Shown here in pieces: positions 1 to 7,912 of a DNA stretch of 36,434 bases. Position 1 is the first letter of the stretch. Every line of letters starts with the position of its first letter. The stretch is from Chloroflexota bacterium (GTDB lineage: Bacteria; Chloroflexota; UBA6077; CF-72): assembly GCA_019239775.1 (NCBI GenBank), contig JAFAZN010000164.1, positions 1 to 36,434 on the forward strand. The letters are read 5' to 3'. The position numbers were made by a program, and so were the translations under genes. The notes below the pieces were generated by a model. That model made no database searches, was not told the origin of the DNA, and saw only the letters and a list, made by a program, of their open reading frames with translations.

Positions 1-545
1 TTGGTTCGGTCTTTGACGCCAAGCTTCGCCAGCACCCGATTGACAGAGACCCGCGCTGAATGCGGCGTCAGGTGCAGTCGAACTGCGATTTCCGCGTTGG
101 TGTCACCTCTTGCCAGACAGGCCAGGATCTCGCGTTCGCGCGGCGTGAACCGCTCGAGCTGTTTGGGGCCGACATCGTGCAGCGCGAGCAGCTCGCGCAC
201 GACCGCGACCAGCTCGTCGGGCGTACACGGCTTGAGCAGAAGTCGCGCGACCTGTCCAAGGTTGACTGCGCGCGAGACGTCGTTGAGGTCCGCATTTCCC
301 GTCAGCAGGACGCGGCCGGCCCGCGGCCAGCCGAGACGCACGCGTCGAAGGAACTCCGCACCGTCCATTTGCGGCATCGCGTAGTCGCTGATGACGACGG
401 CGACGGCATCGCCGTGGGCTTTGAGGAGCTCTAGCCCCTGCAGCGCGCTGGTCGCCGACAGGCAGCGGATGCCAGCCGCCCGCAGCAAGCGCTGGACCGC
501 CGAGCACAAGGCGGCATCGTCGTCGACGATCAGAACGATGTCCAA
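1..545 (-). CDS. LuxR-type two-component response regulator (3' end cut by window edge)
   Basis: Reading the minus strand from TTG at 545 gives a receiver domain followed by a LuxR/NarL-type helix-turn-helix. The acidic pocket is IVDDDAAL near residue 7, the predicted phosphoacceptor is Asp54 in VISDYAMPQMDG, followed by the conserved Thr in LLTGNAD and Lys in LLLKPCTPDEL. The HTH begins at RFTPREREILACLARG (about residue 130) and runs off the window a few residues after KLGVKDRT. The family normally ends about there, so little is missing. An SD-like GGAGG lies about 15 nt before the TTG; an in-frame GTG slightly upstream is an alternative. The gene lies 61 nt downstream of the chemoreceptor gene on the same strand and may be co-transcribed with it. 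Its cognate kinase is not in the window. Confidence 0.85.
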   Translation of the reverse strand, partial: MDIVLIVDDDAALCSAVQRLLRAAGIRCLSATSALQGLELLKAHGDAVAVVISDYAMPQMDGAEFLRRVRLGWPRAGRVLLTGNADLNDVSRAVNLGQVARLLLKPCTPDELVAVVRELLALHDVGPKQLERFTPREREILACLARGDTNAEIAVRLHLTPHSARVSVNRVLAKLGVKDRT

Positions 546-606
546 GGCCGGGCCCGGGTACCTCCGTGCATTGTTGCACACGCACGGGTGGCTCTCGGCC
601 GCGTTC

Positions 607-2664
607 CTACGCGGCCCGGCGCAGACCCTCGCCGGATGACACGAATACAGTGTTGTTGCGCACTTTGAACCGCGCCACCAGCGCGTTGAGTTGCTCCGCC
701 GTGGCCGCCAGCTCCTGCGCGTGCGAGGTCATCGTCTCCACCTGCGCGGCTACCTCCTCAGCCGAGGCCGAGACTGCTTCGACGCCCGCGCTCTGCTCCT
801 CAGCCACGCTTGCGATCGCCTGCACCGCGCTGGAGACCTGGCTGGACTGTGCCGCCATTTCCTCGGTTGCGGCGGTGTTTTCCTCGACCAGGTTGCCGAT
901 CGTCAGCATCGCTCGAGTGACCGCCTGAGCGGATCCGCTCATTTGCTGCGCCGCCGCGGCAATCTCGTCGACCTGCTGAACCGTCTCGTCCACAGCCGTC
1001 GAGATCTGCAGTAACGCGTCCGCCGCCTGATCGGCCTTGCTCGATCCAAGCTCCACCTTCGAGGCGCCATGCGTCATGGCAGCTACGGCCTCACGAGTCC
1101 CGACCTGCACCTCAGCAATGAGATCGGCAATCTGCTTGGTCTCGCGGCTCGATCGCTCAGCCAGCTTGCGCACCTCATCGGCGACGACGGCAAACCCACG
1201 ACCGTGCTCGCCCGCGCGAGCGGCCTCGATCGCTGCATTCAGCGCGAGAAGGTTTGTCTGCGACGCGATGTCGTCAATGGTCTCGACCACGGCGCCGATT
1301 CGCTCGCCCACGCGGCCGAGCTCCTGCACGCGCTGCGCGGCCTCGCCAACCACTTGTTGGATCTCGGCCATCGCCGCGCTGGTCTCAGCCACGGCTTGGC
1401 GCCCGTTCGCCGCCGCCGAACGCGTCTGCGCACTTGCGTCAGCAACGCTGCGCACACGCTCGCTGACGTGATCCACCCCAGCGGCCATGTCCCTTGCTGT
1501 TGCCGAAGCCGCCTGACTCTGGCGCGCCTGTTCGGACGCGCCGTCCGCGATGGCGTCAATCGTCTCGGCTAGCTGGCCGACCGACGTGCTGGTGGTGTGC
1601 GCGTCACGGCTGGTACTCGCCGCACCTTGCGCGACGGATTGGACCGCATCGGTCACCTGCGCCACCGCGACCGCCGTCTGCGTCGCCGTCGCGCCGAGTT
1701 GCTGTGAGGTTTCGGCAACGCTGTGGGACGAGGCTTGCACCTGGTTCACCATCTGGCGCAGCCCCTCCAGCATGTGGACGAATGCCTGCCCCAGCACGTC
1801 GCGCTCGGATTTCGCCTCAACAACGAGTGTGAGGTCGCCTTCGGCCATCGCGGTGGCCACCTCGGCGATGTGTTGCTGATACGCCATCACTGCTCGGAAC
1901 GAGGCTGCCATCTCGCCGAGCTCATCGCGCGAGTGCAGCGACACTTCCTGATCGAGCTCGCCTTCGGCCAGACCTCGTGCGGCGCCCGCGATCTTGTCCA
2001 CCGAAGTCGCCAGGTGGCGCGCCAGCCACAGGCCGATGCCAATCGCCAGCAGCACCGCGACGAGGATCGTTGCCACCGCTGTCGGGATCATCAGGCGCAC
2101 GTCGGCTTGCGTCGCGGCAACCTTGTCAGCAACACGTGCGCCGATACGCTTGCCCAGGTCGTCCAGGGCGGCTGAAACTGGCTTGTCCTTGCCCGAGGTC
2201 AGGGCGGCGGCCGCCTGCTGCCGCGCGTACGGGTCGTCGTCCTGCTTGGCGCGATCAACGGCTGCCTGGGATGCCTTCACGTACTCGGCATACACGGCGG
2301 CGGCATCGTCGACGTCCTTGAGCTCTTCAGGTTGGAGCAGCGGGTTGTTGTGGAGCTGCCCCAGCGTATCGACCACCTGCTTGTCGAGCTGCGCCATCTG
2401 GTCGATGGTCGTCTGCACCTTCTGGGCATCGGTATCGAACAGGTAGATGTCCTTCAGGATCTTGTGACGGGTGATGAACGCCGTGTTGGTGTCGCTGATC
2501 TGCGTGCGCGTTGCGATCAGGCTATCGATTAGCTGGTTGTAGGTCTGCGTAGCCTGGACGAGTCGGTAGATACCCACTCCGCCGCCGGCGCCGAGAACGA
2601 ACACAACGGCTCCGAACGCCGCCAACAATTTCCACCGCAATCGCCAGTTGGTGAACCACGCCAT
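607..2664 (-). CDS. Methyl-accepting chemotaxis protein (4HB-type sensor, HAMP, signalling hairpin)
   Basis: This is a 685-residue transmembrane chemoreceptor. The start is ATG ([12 protein letters not shown]) with AGGGAAG about 11 nt upstream; the frame stays open further upstream but that part is Arg/Pro-rich and unlike the family. TM1 spans about residues 12-33, an extracytoplasmic four-helix-bundle-like sensor about 35-190, TM2 about 191-215, a HAMP 216-268, and a second HAMP-like segment ([18 protein letters not shown]) follows. The cytoplasmic coiled coil has the highly conserved tip around 463-500 ([20 protein letters not shown]). There is no C-terminal CheR-tethering pentapeptide. CheA, CheW and flagellar genes are absent from the window, so the ligand and output are unknown. 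The response regulator downstream is a DNA-binding type, not CheY, so it is unlikely to be the direct chemotaxis output. Confidence 0.95.
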   Translation of the reverse strand: MAWFTNWRLRWKLLAAFGAVVFVLGAGGGVGIYRLVQATQTYNQLIDSLIATRTQISDTNTAFITRHKILKDIYLFDTDAQKVQTTIDQMAQLDKQVVDTLGQLHNNPLLQPEELKDVDDAAAVYAEYVKASQAAVDRAKQDDDPYARQQAAAALTSGKDKPVSAALDDLGKRIGARVADKVAATQADVRLMIPTAVATILVAVLLAIGIGLWLARHLATSVDKIAGAARGLAEGELDQEVSLHSRDELGEMAASFRAVMAYQQHIAEVATAMAEGDLTLVVEAKSERDVLGQAFVHMLEGLRQMVNQVQASSHSVAETSQQLGATATQTAVAVAQVTDAVQSVAQGAASTSRDAHTTSTSVGQLAETIDAIADGASEQARQSQAASATARDMAAGVDHVSERVRSVADASAQTRSAAANGRQAVAETSAAMAEIQQVVGEAAQRVQELGRVGERIGAVVETIDDIASQTNLLALNAAIEAARAGEHGRGFAVVADEVRKLAERSSRETKQIADLIAEVQVGTREAVAAMTHGASKVELGSSKADQAADALLQISTAVDETVQQVDEIAAAAQQMSGSAQAVTRAMLTIGNLVEENTAATEEMAAQSSQVSSAVQAIASVAEEQSAGVEAVSASAEEVAAQVETMTSHAQELAATAEQLNALVARFKVRNNTVFVSSGEGLRRAA

Positions 2665-2748
2665 TGGACCGTGTCTTCCCTGAGAGCCAAGCTGTTGTGC
2701 TGCCGGGAGGCAAACGTCCTCAGATGGGATCGTTCGGCAGTACGCCAA

Positions 2749-2776
2749 GCATCGGCCGGTGGGCCGCCAATACTTA
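2749..2776 (-). promoter_or_regulatory. Possible sigma-28 (FliA)-like promoter for the chemoreceptor gene
   Basis: On the minus strand TAAGTATT (2776-2769) is followed after 12 nt by GCCGATGC (2756-2749). The sigma-28 consensus is TAAAGTTT-N11-GCCGATAA; the -10-like box matches 6 of 8 bases and the -35-like box 5 of 8, with one extra base of spacing. It sits about 85 nt before the receptor start codon, a sensible place for a chemotaxis promoter. A short CGGCC/GGCCG hairpin overlaps it. This is a motif match only. Confidence 0.3.
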
Positions 2777-2801
2777 GCCGACGGCGACGCGCTGGCCTGG
2801 C

Positions 2802-4010
2802 CTAGGAGTCGCCAGGCGCCAGGATCGTGACCTGTCGAATGGTGGCGCCCAGGCGGCGCGCGCTGGCGGCATCTGGATACCACACGTCGAAGACGTTGCC
2901 ACGCACCGCGCTGCCGGTGTCCTCGACCACGAAGACGGTGTCGCCAAGCCCCTCGATGCGGAGCCGTGTGCCAAACGGATAGAGGTGAATGTCGGCGGCG
3001 ACGGTACCCCAGTGGGTGGTGGTGCCAGAGGCTGTACGTGAGCTGACTGCGCCTGCGCCGAGGGCGTACCCCGTGACCATGGCGGTCATGCCCGAGGCGT
3101 GTGCGGGTGCAGCAACTGGCGCCGGCTCAGGCGCCGGCGTCGGCGCGGGCTTGGTCGACGTGACTGGTGGACTACTGTGCGGAACCGCAGACGCGCCTGT
3201 GTCAGCCTGAACCGCGGACACCGCTGGAGCAGATGCGGCCGCTGGCGCACCTAGCGGCACCACCAGCGTCATGCCCGTGACAAGCCTGTCCGGATCCTCC
3301 AGACCGTTCACCCGCAGCAGGGCGTTTGCGTCAACCGAGTAGTGAAACGCGATGTCTCCAAGCGTGTCCCCCGGCTGCACTACGTGCTGGAGCGGGTGCG
3401 ACGAGACCTGCAGCTTTCGACCCGGCCGAATCAGGTCCGGGTCGTCGATGCCGTTCATAGCAACCAGCGACAGGATGTCGAGATTGAGGTTCTCGGCAAT
3501 GCTGCGCAAGGTGTCGCCATCCTGGACGACGTACGTGTCCGAAGCAGCAGGAGCCTCCGGCGCGCGCACGGTTGCCTCGGATTGAGTTGCCGCCGCGCGC
3601 ACGGCCCGATCCGCCAGATCGACGCCCGGAACCACCAGGACTTCGCCTACGCCGAGATCGTCCGCCGAGTCGAGCGCATTGGCCGCGACAATATCCGCCG
3701 AGCTCACCTGGTATTGAGCCGCGATCTCACTGAGCGTCTCGCCGGCTTTCACTGTGTGCAACACGCCATCAACTGGCGGGATCACGAGCGACTGGCCCAC
3801 CTGCAGCAGGTCGGGGTTGGCGAGGGCGTTGGCGGCCATCACACTCACGGAGCTGAGCCCGTACGCGGATGCGATGTCACGCAGGCTTTCGCCAGCCTGC
3901 ACGGTATGAAGGTGCGTTTGCGCCTGCGCCGCGGCGAGTTCAGGAGCGCTGAGCCCAAACACCGCCGCCAGCACCACGACGACGGTGCGCCTATTCAAGC
4001 TGGATACCAC
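2802..4010 (-). CDS. Secreted protein with four LysM repeats and a C-terminal 3D domain
   Basis: This 402-residue protein starts at GTG with a signal peptide ([17 protein letters not shown], cleavage near AAAQA). Four LysM peptidoglycan-binding repeats follow at about 33-77, 84-128, 159-203 and 208-252, each beginning with a pattern such as [13 protein letters not shown] or [14 protein letters not shown] Pro/Ala/Thr linker (about 254-305) leads to a 3D domain, named for three aspartates; here they are seen in [23 protein letters not shown] and NVFDVWY. The architecture is typical of cell-wall lytic or resuscitation-type proteins that bind and cleave glycan strands; the 3D domain resembles the catalytic core of MltA-type lytic transglycosylases. 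The cleavage activity is inferred from the family. Gaps of 137 nt to the chemoreceptor and 59 nt to the pirin gene leave room for its own promoter. Confidence 0.92.
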   Translation of the reverse strand: MVSSLNRRTVVVVLAAVFGLSAPELAAAQAQTHLHTVQAGESLRDIASAYGLSSVSVMAANALANPDLLQVGQSLVIPPVDGVLHTVKAGETLSEIAAQYQVSSADIVAANALDSADDLGVGEVLVVPGVDLADRAVRAAATQSEATVRAPEAPAASDTYVVQDGDTLRSIAENLNLDILSLVAMNGIDDPDLIRPGRKLQVSSHPLQHVVQPGDTLGDIAFHYSVDANALLRVNGLEDPDRLVTGMTLVVPLGAPAAASAPAVSAVQADTGASAVPHSSPPVTSTKPAPTPAPEPAPVAAPAHASGMTAMVTGYALGAGAVSSRTASGTTTHWGTVAADIHLYPFGTRLRIEGLGDTVFVVEDTGSAVRGNVFDVWYPDAASARRLGATIRQVTILAPGDS

Positions 4011-4069
4011 TGTTCAGCGTTCTCACTCCCAGCCTACCCGCTTTTCCAAGCGAGTGTGGCTGGACCGAG

Positions 4070-4960
4070 TTAGTTCCGGGCGCGAGACAAGTCCTGCGCC
4101 GCCGGCGTTGGACCTCCGAACAGGCCGCTGTGAAAGTCCACGTAGGCCTGCCGGATCTCTTCCTCAGAGTTCATGACAAACGGACCGTAGGCAACCACGC
4201 GCTCGCCAAGGGGCTCGCCGGTAACCACCAGCAGCCGTGCCGGCACGGCTGCCGCGGTCACGCGCAGCGAGCCGAGGCTGCCATCGCCATGTGGCGCGCG
4301 CGGGTAGTCCAGCCACAAGACCTGGCCGGGGGAGGCCGCGGTGGCGTCCGAGCCCACACGGACCTCGCCCTCGATAACCAGCACGAAACCGTTGTGCGAG
4401 GCGGGCACCGGCACATCAACTCGCCCACCAGGATCCAGTCGCAAATCCAGGTACTGCACCGGTGTCTGCGTTTGCGCCGGCGCCTGGACGCCTTCAATCG
4501 CACCCGAGAGCAGCCGGATGGTGGCGCCGTGCTCCTCCACTCGCAACGCGTTTCCGGCCAGCAGGTCCTGATACGCCGACTCAACCATCTTGGCCGCCGC
4601 GGGAAGATTCAGCCACAGCTGGAGGGTGTGCGAAGTCTTGTCCTCATTGGGCAGCTCCGCGTGGATAATCCCCTTGCCGGCGGTCATCCACTGGACGTCA
4701 TCGGCGCCCAGCACACCGCTGTTGCCGCGGTTATCGGCGTGGTGCAGCTCGCCATCGAGGACCAGGGTGACGGTCTCGATACCTCGATGCGGATGATCGG
4801 GAAAGCCGCCGGGCTCTCTCATCCAGTCTTCGACCAGGACGAGGAACGGATCGTAGTCCGTCCAATTGCCTGGCGTGATAAGGACACGGTTGGTCATGCC
4901 CGGCGCACGCGTTTGCGGCGCCGAGGGCGTGACCACCTGCCGAATAGACCGTTGCGCCAT
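4070..4960 (-). CDS. Pirin family cupin protein
   Basis: A bicupin of 296 residues. The N-terminal cupin has the pirin signature FPDHPHRGIETVTLVLDGE followed by DDVQWMTAGKGIIHAELP. The two His of HPH and the His and Glu of HAE are the usual four metal ligands, so the site looks intact. The start was placed at ATG 4960 (MAQRSIRQVV) because the open frame upstream is Arg/Pro-rich and overlaps the doxX end; GGGAACG precedes this ATG. Pirins are variously quercetinase-like dioxygenases or redox-sensing regulators, so the exact activity is unknown. The gene lies 28 nt after doxX on the same strand. DoxX-pirin pairing is common, and both are probably controlled by the divergent TetR. Confidence 0.93.
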   Translation of the reverse strand: MAQRSIRQVVTPSAPQTRAPGMTNRVLITPGNWTDYDPFLVLVEDWMREPGGFPDHPHRGIETVTLVLDGELHHADNRGNSGVLGADDVQWMTAGKGIIHAELPNEDKTSHTLQLWLNLPAAAKMVESAYQDLLAGNALRVEEHGATIRLLSGAIEGVQAPAQTQTPVQYLDLRLDPGGRVDVPVPASHNGFVLVIEGEVRVGSDATAASPGQVLWLDYPRAPHGDGSLGSLRVTAAAVPARLLVVTGEPLGERVVAYGPFVMNSEEEIRQAYVDFHSGLFGGPTPAAQDLSRARN

Positions 4961-4988
4961 CTGCGTTCCCAATTGTGCCTCAGCAACC

Positions 4989-5513
4989 TCAGGCGGCGTG
5001 GGCCTGAGGTTGCGTCTGGGGCTGCGCGGCTTGGGCGCGGCGCGAGACAAGACCGACTACTACGCCAATCACTGCGATCAGCGCGAGCGCCTCTGAGTAC
5101 ACGATCGGAACGTTGATGCCGAGCGCACGGTCCAGCGAGTACGCGCCCGGGCCAGCCAACGCGATCGCGATGGCCACTGCCAGATTCGTCAGCGTCTGTT
5201 CGTAACCACCTTTGCTGCTGAACGGCCCCTTCGACCAGTGCGGGACCAGCGTTGCGGAGAGCATCGCGGCACCCACGCCGATCGCTGCGACGGGCGACAG
5301 CAGACCCAGCGCGAGCAGCAAACCGCCGCCGAACTCTGCCAGACCCACAGCCAGCGTCCACAACCACGCTGGTCGATAGCCGAGCATGCTGCCGATGAAG
5401 CCCTGTGAGGCGGAGAAGCCGTGTCCCTCAAACCAGCCGAACAGCTTCTGCGCACCGTGCGCCGCCACATACAAACCGACAACCAGACGAAGGAGCAAAA
5501 GCGCTGTATCCAT
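4989..5513 (-). CDS. DoxX family membrane protein
   Basis: A small integral membrane protein of 174 residues with four predicted transmembrane helices (for example LLLLRLVVGLYVAAHGAQKL at the start, then LAVGLAEFGGGLLLALGLL). The AHGAQKLFGWFEGHG segment after helix 1 is typical of the DoxX/MauE-like family. ATG at 5513 (MDTALLLLRL) has GGAAGGG 9 nt upstream, which favours it over longer in-frame starts that would run through the promoter. Members are linked to quinone or thiol redox stress, but no reaction is established in general. It is first gene of a doxX-pirin unit, divergent from tetR. Confidence 0.92.
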   Translation of the reverse strand: MDTALLLLRLVVGLYVAAHGAQKLFGWFEGHGFSASQGFIGSMLGYRPAWLWTLAVGLAEFGGGLLLALGLLSPVAAIGVGAAMLSATLVPHWSKGPFSSKGGYEQTLTNLAVAIAIALAGPGAYSLDRALGINVPIVYSEALALIAVIGVVVGLVSRRAQAAQPQTQPQAHAA

Positions 5514-5542
5514 AAGAGCAACCCTTCCGAGTAGAGCAGATG

Positions 5543-5556
5543 CGGACCGTGGTCCA
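5543..5556. promoter_or_regulatory. Predicted TetR operator O1 (CGGACCGTGGTCCA)
   Basis: A perfect 12-bp palindrome, GGACCGTGGTCC at 5544-5555, lies between the doxX start codon and its predicted -10. Its 14-bp context matches a second site 33 bp away at 11 of 14 positions (consensus CGGACnnTnGTCCA). The repetition, near-integral helical spacing and the adjacent divergent tetR gene make a TetR operator the simplest reading. Binding is inferred. Confidence 0.65.
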
Positions 5557-5567
5557 CTTACGTGCAC

Positions 5568-5597
5568 AGCGTAACCGGACGATAGTCCAGTTGTCAA
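5568..5597 (-). promoter_or_regulatory. Predicted doxX-pirin promoter
   Basis: On the minus strand a perfect -35 box TTGACA (5597-5592) is followed after 18 nt by TACGCT (5573-5568), which keeps the key T1, A2 and T6 of the -10 consensus. The start codon lies about 55 nt downstream. Operator O2 fills the spacer between the two boxes, the classic position for repression by blocking RNA polymerase. Confidence 0.55.
5576..5589. promoter_or_regulatory. Predicted TetR operator O2 (CGGACGATAGTCCA)
   Basis: Inverted repeat GGAC-GATA-GTCC at 5577-5588, aligned with O1 in sequence and orientation. It lies inside the doxX promoter spacer and 16 nt before the tetR GTG start, so one bound dimer could repress both genes. 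Confidence 0.65.
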
Positions 5598-5604
5598 GGG
5601 AACT

Positions 5605-6267
5605 GTGCTACACTCGCCGGACGTGACCGCCCAGGCTGCTTGTCCGAGCCTTACTGACCTGGCCTGTCAGACGCATGAGCGGGCGGACGCCGCGGCCAAC
5701 CGGCAGCACATCCTGGCCGCGGCCAGACAGCTGTTCGACGCGCGTGGCGTCGAGCAGGTCACCATGGACGAGATCGCCCGCGCCGCGGGGGTCGGCAAGG
5801 GAACGCTGTATCGGCGCTACGCCGACAAGGCGGCCTTGTGCGTCGCGCTCATGGATGCGTGCTTCGTCGAGTTCGAGCGCGCAGCGCTGGACGAGATCGC
5901 CGCGACCTCCGCCTCTCGCTCGGCGATCGGACAGCTCCACGCGTTCCTCGACCGCTTGATCCAGTGGACCGAGGAACACACGCCCTGGCTCGGCGTCATT
6001 GCCGACCAGTCGATTGGCGCGCGGCGCGGCTCAGGTCGGTGCGGGCCGATCTACCGCTGGCTCCACGGCGTGGTGGCGTATCTGCTGCACCAGGCAATTG
6101 CCAACGACGAGGTCCGCATCGACGACGCGGTCTACGTCGCCGATGTCATTCTGTCCGCCGTGAACGTGGACCTGTACGTCTTCCAACGCCAGGAGCGCCA
6201 CTACACTCAAGACCAGATCCGCGCCGGCCTCCACCAACTCGTAGAAGGCCTCGGACGCCCGTCCTAG
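5605..6267 (+). CDS. TetR/AcrR family transcriptional regulator
   Basis: Up to 220 residues from GTG 5605 (AAGGGA just upstream); GTG 5623 is an alternative start. The TetR DNA-binding domain is clear at about residues 30-77: RQHILAAARQLFDARGVEQV, then TMDEIARAAGVGKGTLYRRY with the recognition helix in GVGKGTLYRRY. The C-terminal ligand-binding part is all-helical and not assignable to a ligand. Divergent transcription from doxX-pirin and two matching palindromes in the 91-bp gap support a local repressor that also controls itself. Confidence 0.93.
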   Translation: MLHSPDVTAQAACPSLTDLACQTHERADAAANRQHILAAARQLFDARGVEQVTMDEIARAAGVGKGTLYRRYADKAALCVALMDACFVEFERAALDEIAATSASRSAIGQLHAFLDRLIQWTEEHTPWLGVIADQSIGARRGSGRCGPIYRWLHGVVAYLLHQAIANDEVRIDDAVYVADVILSAVNVDLYVFQRQERHYTQDQIRAGLHQLVEGLGRPS

Positions 6268-6292
6268 TTCGCGGCGCACGAACGCCGCGTCC

Positions 6293-6346
6293 AGGCCTGT
6301 GGCGTCACTGCGTCACTGGTCTCACCGGTCACTGGCCTCACCCGTT
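6293..6346. repeat. Short degenerate GTCACTG/CTCACC repeats
   Basis: The spacer after tetR holds CGTCACTG twice in direct succession, then GTCTCACCGGTCACTGGCC and another CTCACC. It is a small run of related 7-8 bp words between tetR and the VOC remnant. It could be slippage-derived or a weak structured terminator; no clear stem with a T-run was seen. Confidence 0.35.
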
Positions 6347-6710
6347 ACCCGGGGTTGGTTACTGCGTCTGGCAACGAACTTGTCGCGCCGCCGAAGCCGA
6401 ACTCGTTGCCATCAGCATCGCGATAGGCGACCTTGCAAACACCGTTCGGGTAGGTTTCGCGCGCCGCGGGCTCGAGTCCGCTGGCAGCGATGCGCGCGAC
6501 GCGGGCATCGAGGTCCTCCACAAACAGGAGATGCCTGGCGTGCCCAGCATGTTCGGGGCGTCCCTCGATAAAAACGTAGCGGTGCTCGCCGAGTTCCCAC
6601 ACCGCCATCACCGTGTAGCGGACCTCGCGGCAGCGCAAACCGTCGTGGCTGTGGGCGCGGCGGCGGCGGCCTTCGTGCGCGGTAGCATTTCCGCAAAGTT
6701 GGCCAAACAT
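6345..6710 (-). pseudogene. VOC (glyoxalase/bleomycin-resistance-like) gene with damaged N-terminal half
   Basis: The C-terminal half is a good VOC module: AVWELGEHRYVFIEGRPEHA, then HLLFVEDLDARVARIAASGL and YRDADGNEFGFGG. The first 40 residues in this frame (NATAHEGRRRRAHSHDG) look nothing like the usual first strand and helix. A neighbouring frame reads NFAEMLPRTKAAAAA, which fits the family's N-terminus (FAGMPV..-AAVAWY-like) better. I therefore infer a frameshift around 6630-6690, within a GCC-rich run. A length of about 120 residues is right for a single-module VOC protein, so a divergent intact gene or a sequencing error in the GC run cannot be excluded. It is divergent from the DUF3500 gene. 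Confidence 0.55.
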
Positions 6711-6737
6711 TCGGGAAAAAGTGGGAGCCCCTGATTG

Positions 6738-7883
6738 ATGCTCGCTGACCATGTGACCGCGCTCGACTTACGCATCGACATGCGCGCGTACGCCAATCGC
6801 ATGCGCACCGCGGCCGATGCGCTGCTCAGCAATCTCAACGGTGAACAACTAAGGAAGGCGCTGTTTCCATTTGAGGATGAAGAAGAGCGGCGTGATTGGG
6901 ACTTCATCCCCAAATATCGTCCGCGTGGCCTGCCGCTCCGCGAAATGACAGATCGCCAGCAGGTGCTGGCGCAACAACTGCTGGCGAGCGCGCTCAGTCT
7001 GCCGGGCTACACCAAAGCGCTTTCGATCATGTCGTTCGAAAACGTGCTGCGCGAGCTGAATGCCCCGCGCGCAGGCCTCGCTGCCGCCGAATTCAGGCAT
7101 GCAGGCAAGTACCAGTTCAGCTTTTTCGGCGAGCCGCATGCGGAGCAAACGTGGGCCTGGCGCATGGTCGGTCATCACGTGGCGGTGAACTTCACGATCG
7201 TGGACGGCACCTACGTCGCCCCTACACCGCTGCTGTTTGGGTCCGAGCCTGCGCAGTTCGGTGTGTTCCGACCGATGATCGACGACGAGGATCGCGGGTT
7301 TCTCCTGCTCGATGCGCTGGACTCCGCGCAGCGCCAGCAGGCAATCATCCACGATGTCGCGCCACCGGATTTCGTTACACGAGTCGTCAAGAAACTGGGC
7401 GACGAAGAACTGCCCGGCGATCATGAGCTTGGATTCGACCACTACGTCATCTCGGACGAGGACCGTGAGATGCTGAAGTGGATCCGCAACCAGGCGAAAG
7501 GCATTCCGGGTGCGACGATGACGACGCGACAGATGTCGTTGTTCAGAGACATCATTGCTGGCTACGTAGAACGCCTGCCGGAGGAGCCCGCGCGGCTGCA
7601 CCTGGAGCGCATGCAACGTGCGGGTTTCGAACAGTTCACATTCGCCTGGGCGGGGCATCCCGAACGCGGCAAACCACACTATTATCGTGTGCAGGGTCCG
7701 AGCTTCCTGGTGGAGTTCGAAAATGCGCAGGTGGGTGCCGGATTACCCGGTGAAGCGAACCACATCCACACGGTTTGGCGCGATCCCGACAACGACTTCG
7801 GCGACGACCTGCTGCTCAATCACTATGCGCAGGACCACCTGCCGTACGTCGTGAGCCGCGTGCAGAGCTCGAGTCCGCGCTGA
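6738..7883 (+). CDS. DUF3500 family protein
   Basis: A 381-residue protein from ATG 6738 (GGGAG 11 nt upstream; TTG three bases earlier also possible). It begins with the family pattern of a helical MRTAADALLSNLNGEQLRKA followed by LFPFEDEEERRDWDFIPK, and has later family-like blocks GKYQFSFFGEPHAEQTWAWR, HHVAVNFTIVDG, and near the C-terminus PHYYRVQGPSFLVEFEN and HIHTVWRDPDNDFGDDLL. The His- and Asp-rich blocks suggest a possible metal site. There is no signal peptide. The biochemical function of DUF3500 is unknown, and neighbours (two gene remnants and a hydrolase fusion) give no pathway clue. Confidence 0.9.
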   Translation: MLADHVTALDLRIDMRAYANRMRTAADALLSNLNGEQLRKALFPFEDEEERRDWDFIPKYRPRGLPLREMTDRQQVLAQQLLASALSLPGYTKALSIMSFENVLRELNAPRAGLAAAEFRHAGKYQFSFFGEPHAEQTWAWRMVGHHVAVNFTIVDGTYVAPTPLLFGSEPAQFGVFRPMIDDEDRGFLLLDALDSAQRQQAIIHDVAPPDFVTRVVKKLGDEELPGDHELGFDHYVISDEDREMLKWIRNQAKGIPGATMTTRQMSLFRDIIAGYVERLPEEPARLHLERMQRAGFEQFTFAWAGHPERGKPHYYRVQGPSFLVEFENAQVGAGLPGEANHIHTVWRDPDNDFGDDLLLNHYAQDHLPYVVSRVQSSSPR

Positions 7884-7912
7884 GCCTCACATCCCGAAAT
7901 TGGTGCGGCAAT

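Noticed and set aside
103..585. 160-residue Arg-rich frame on the minus strand
   Set aside because: Shadow of the response regulator in another frame; the receiver and HTH motifs are in the frame starting at 545.
5591..5614. Plus-strand promoter TTGTCA / TACACT for tetR
   Set aside because: The boxes are only 12 bp apart, too close for a sigma-70 promoter.
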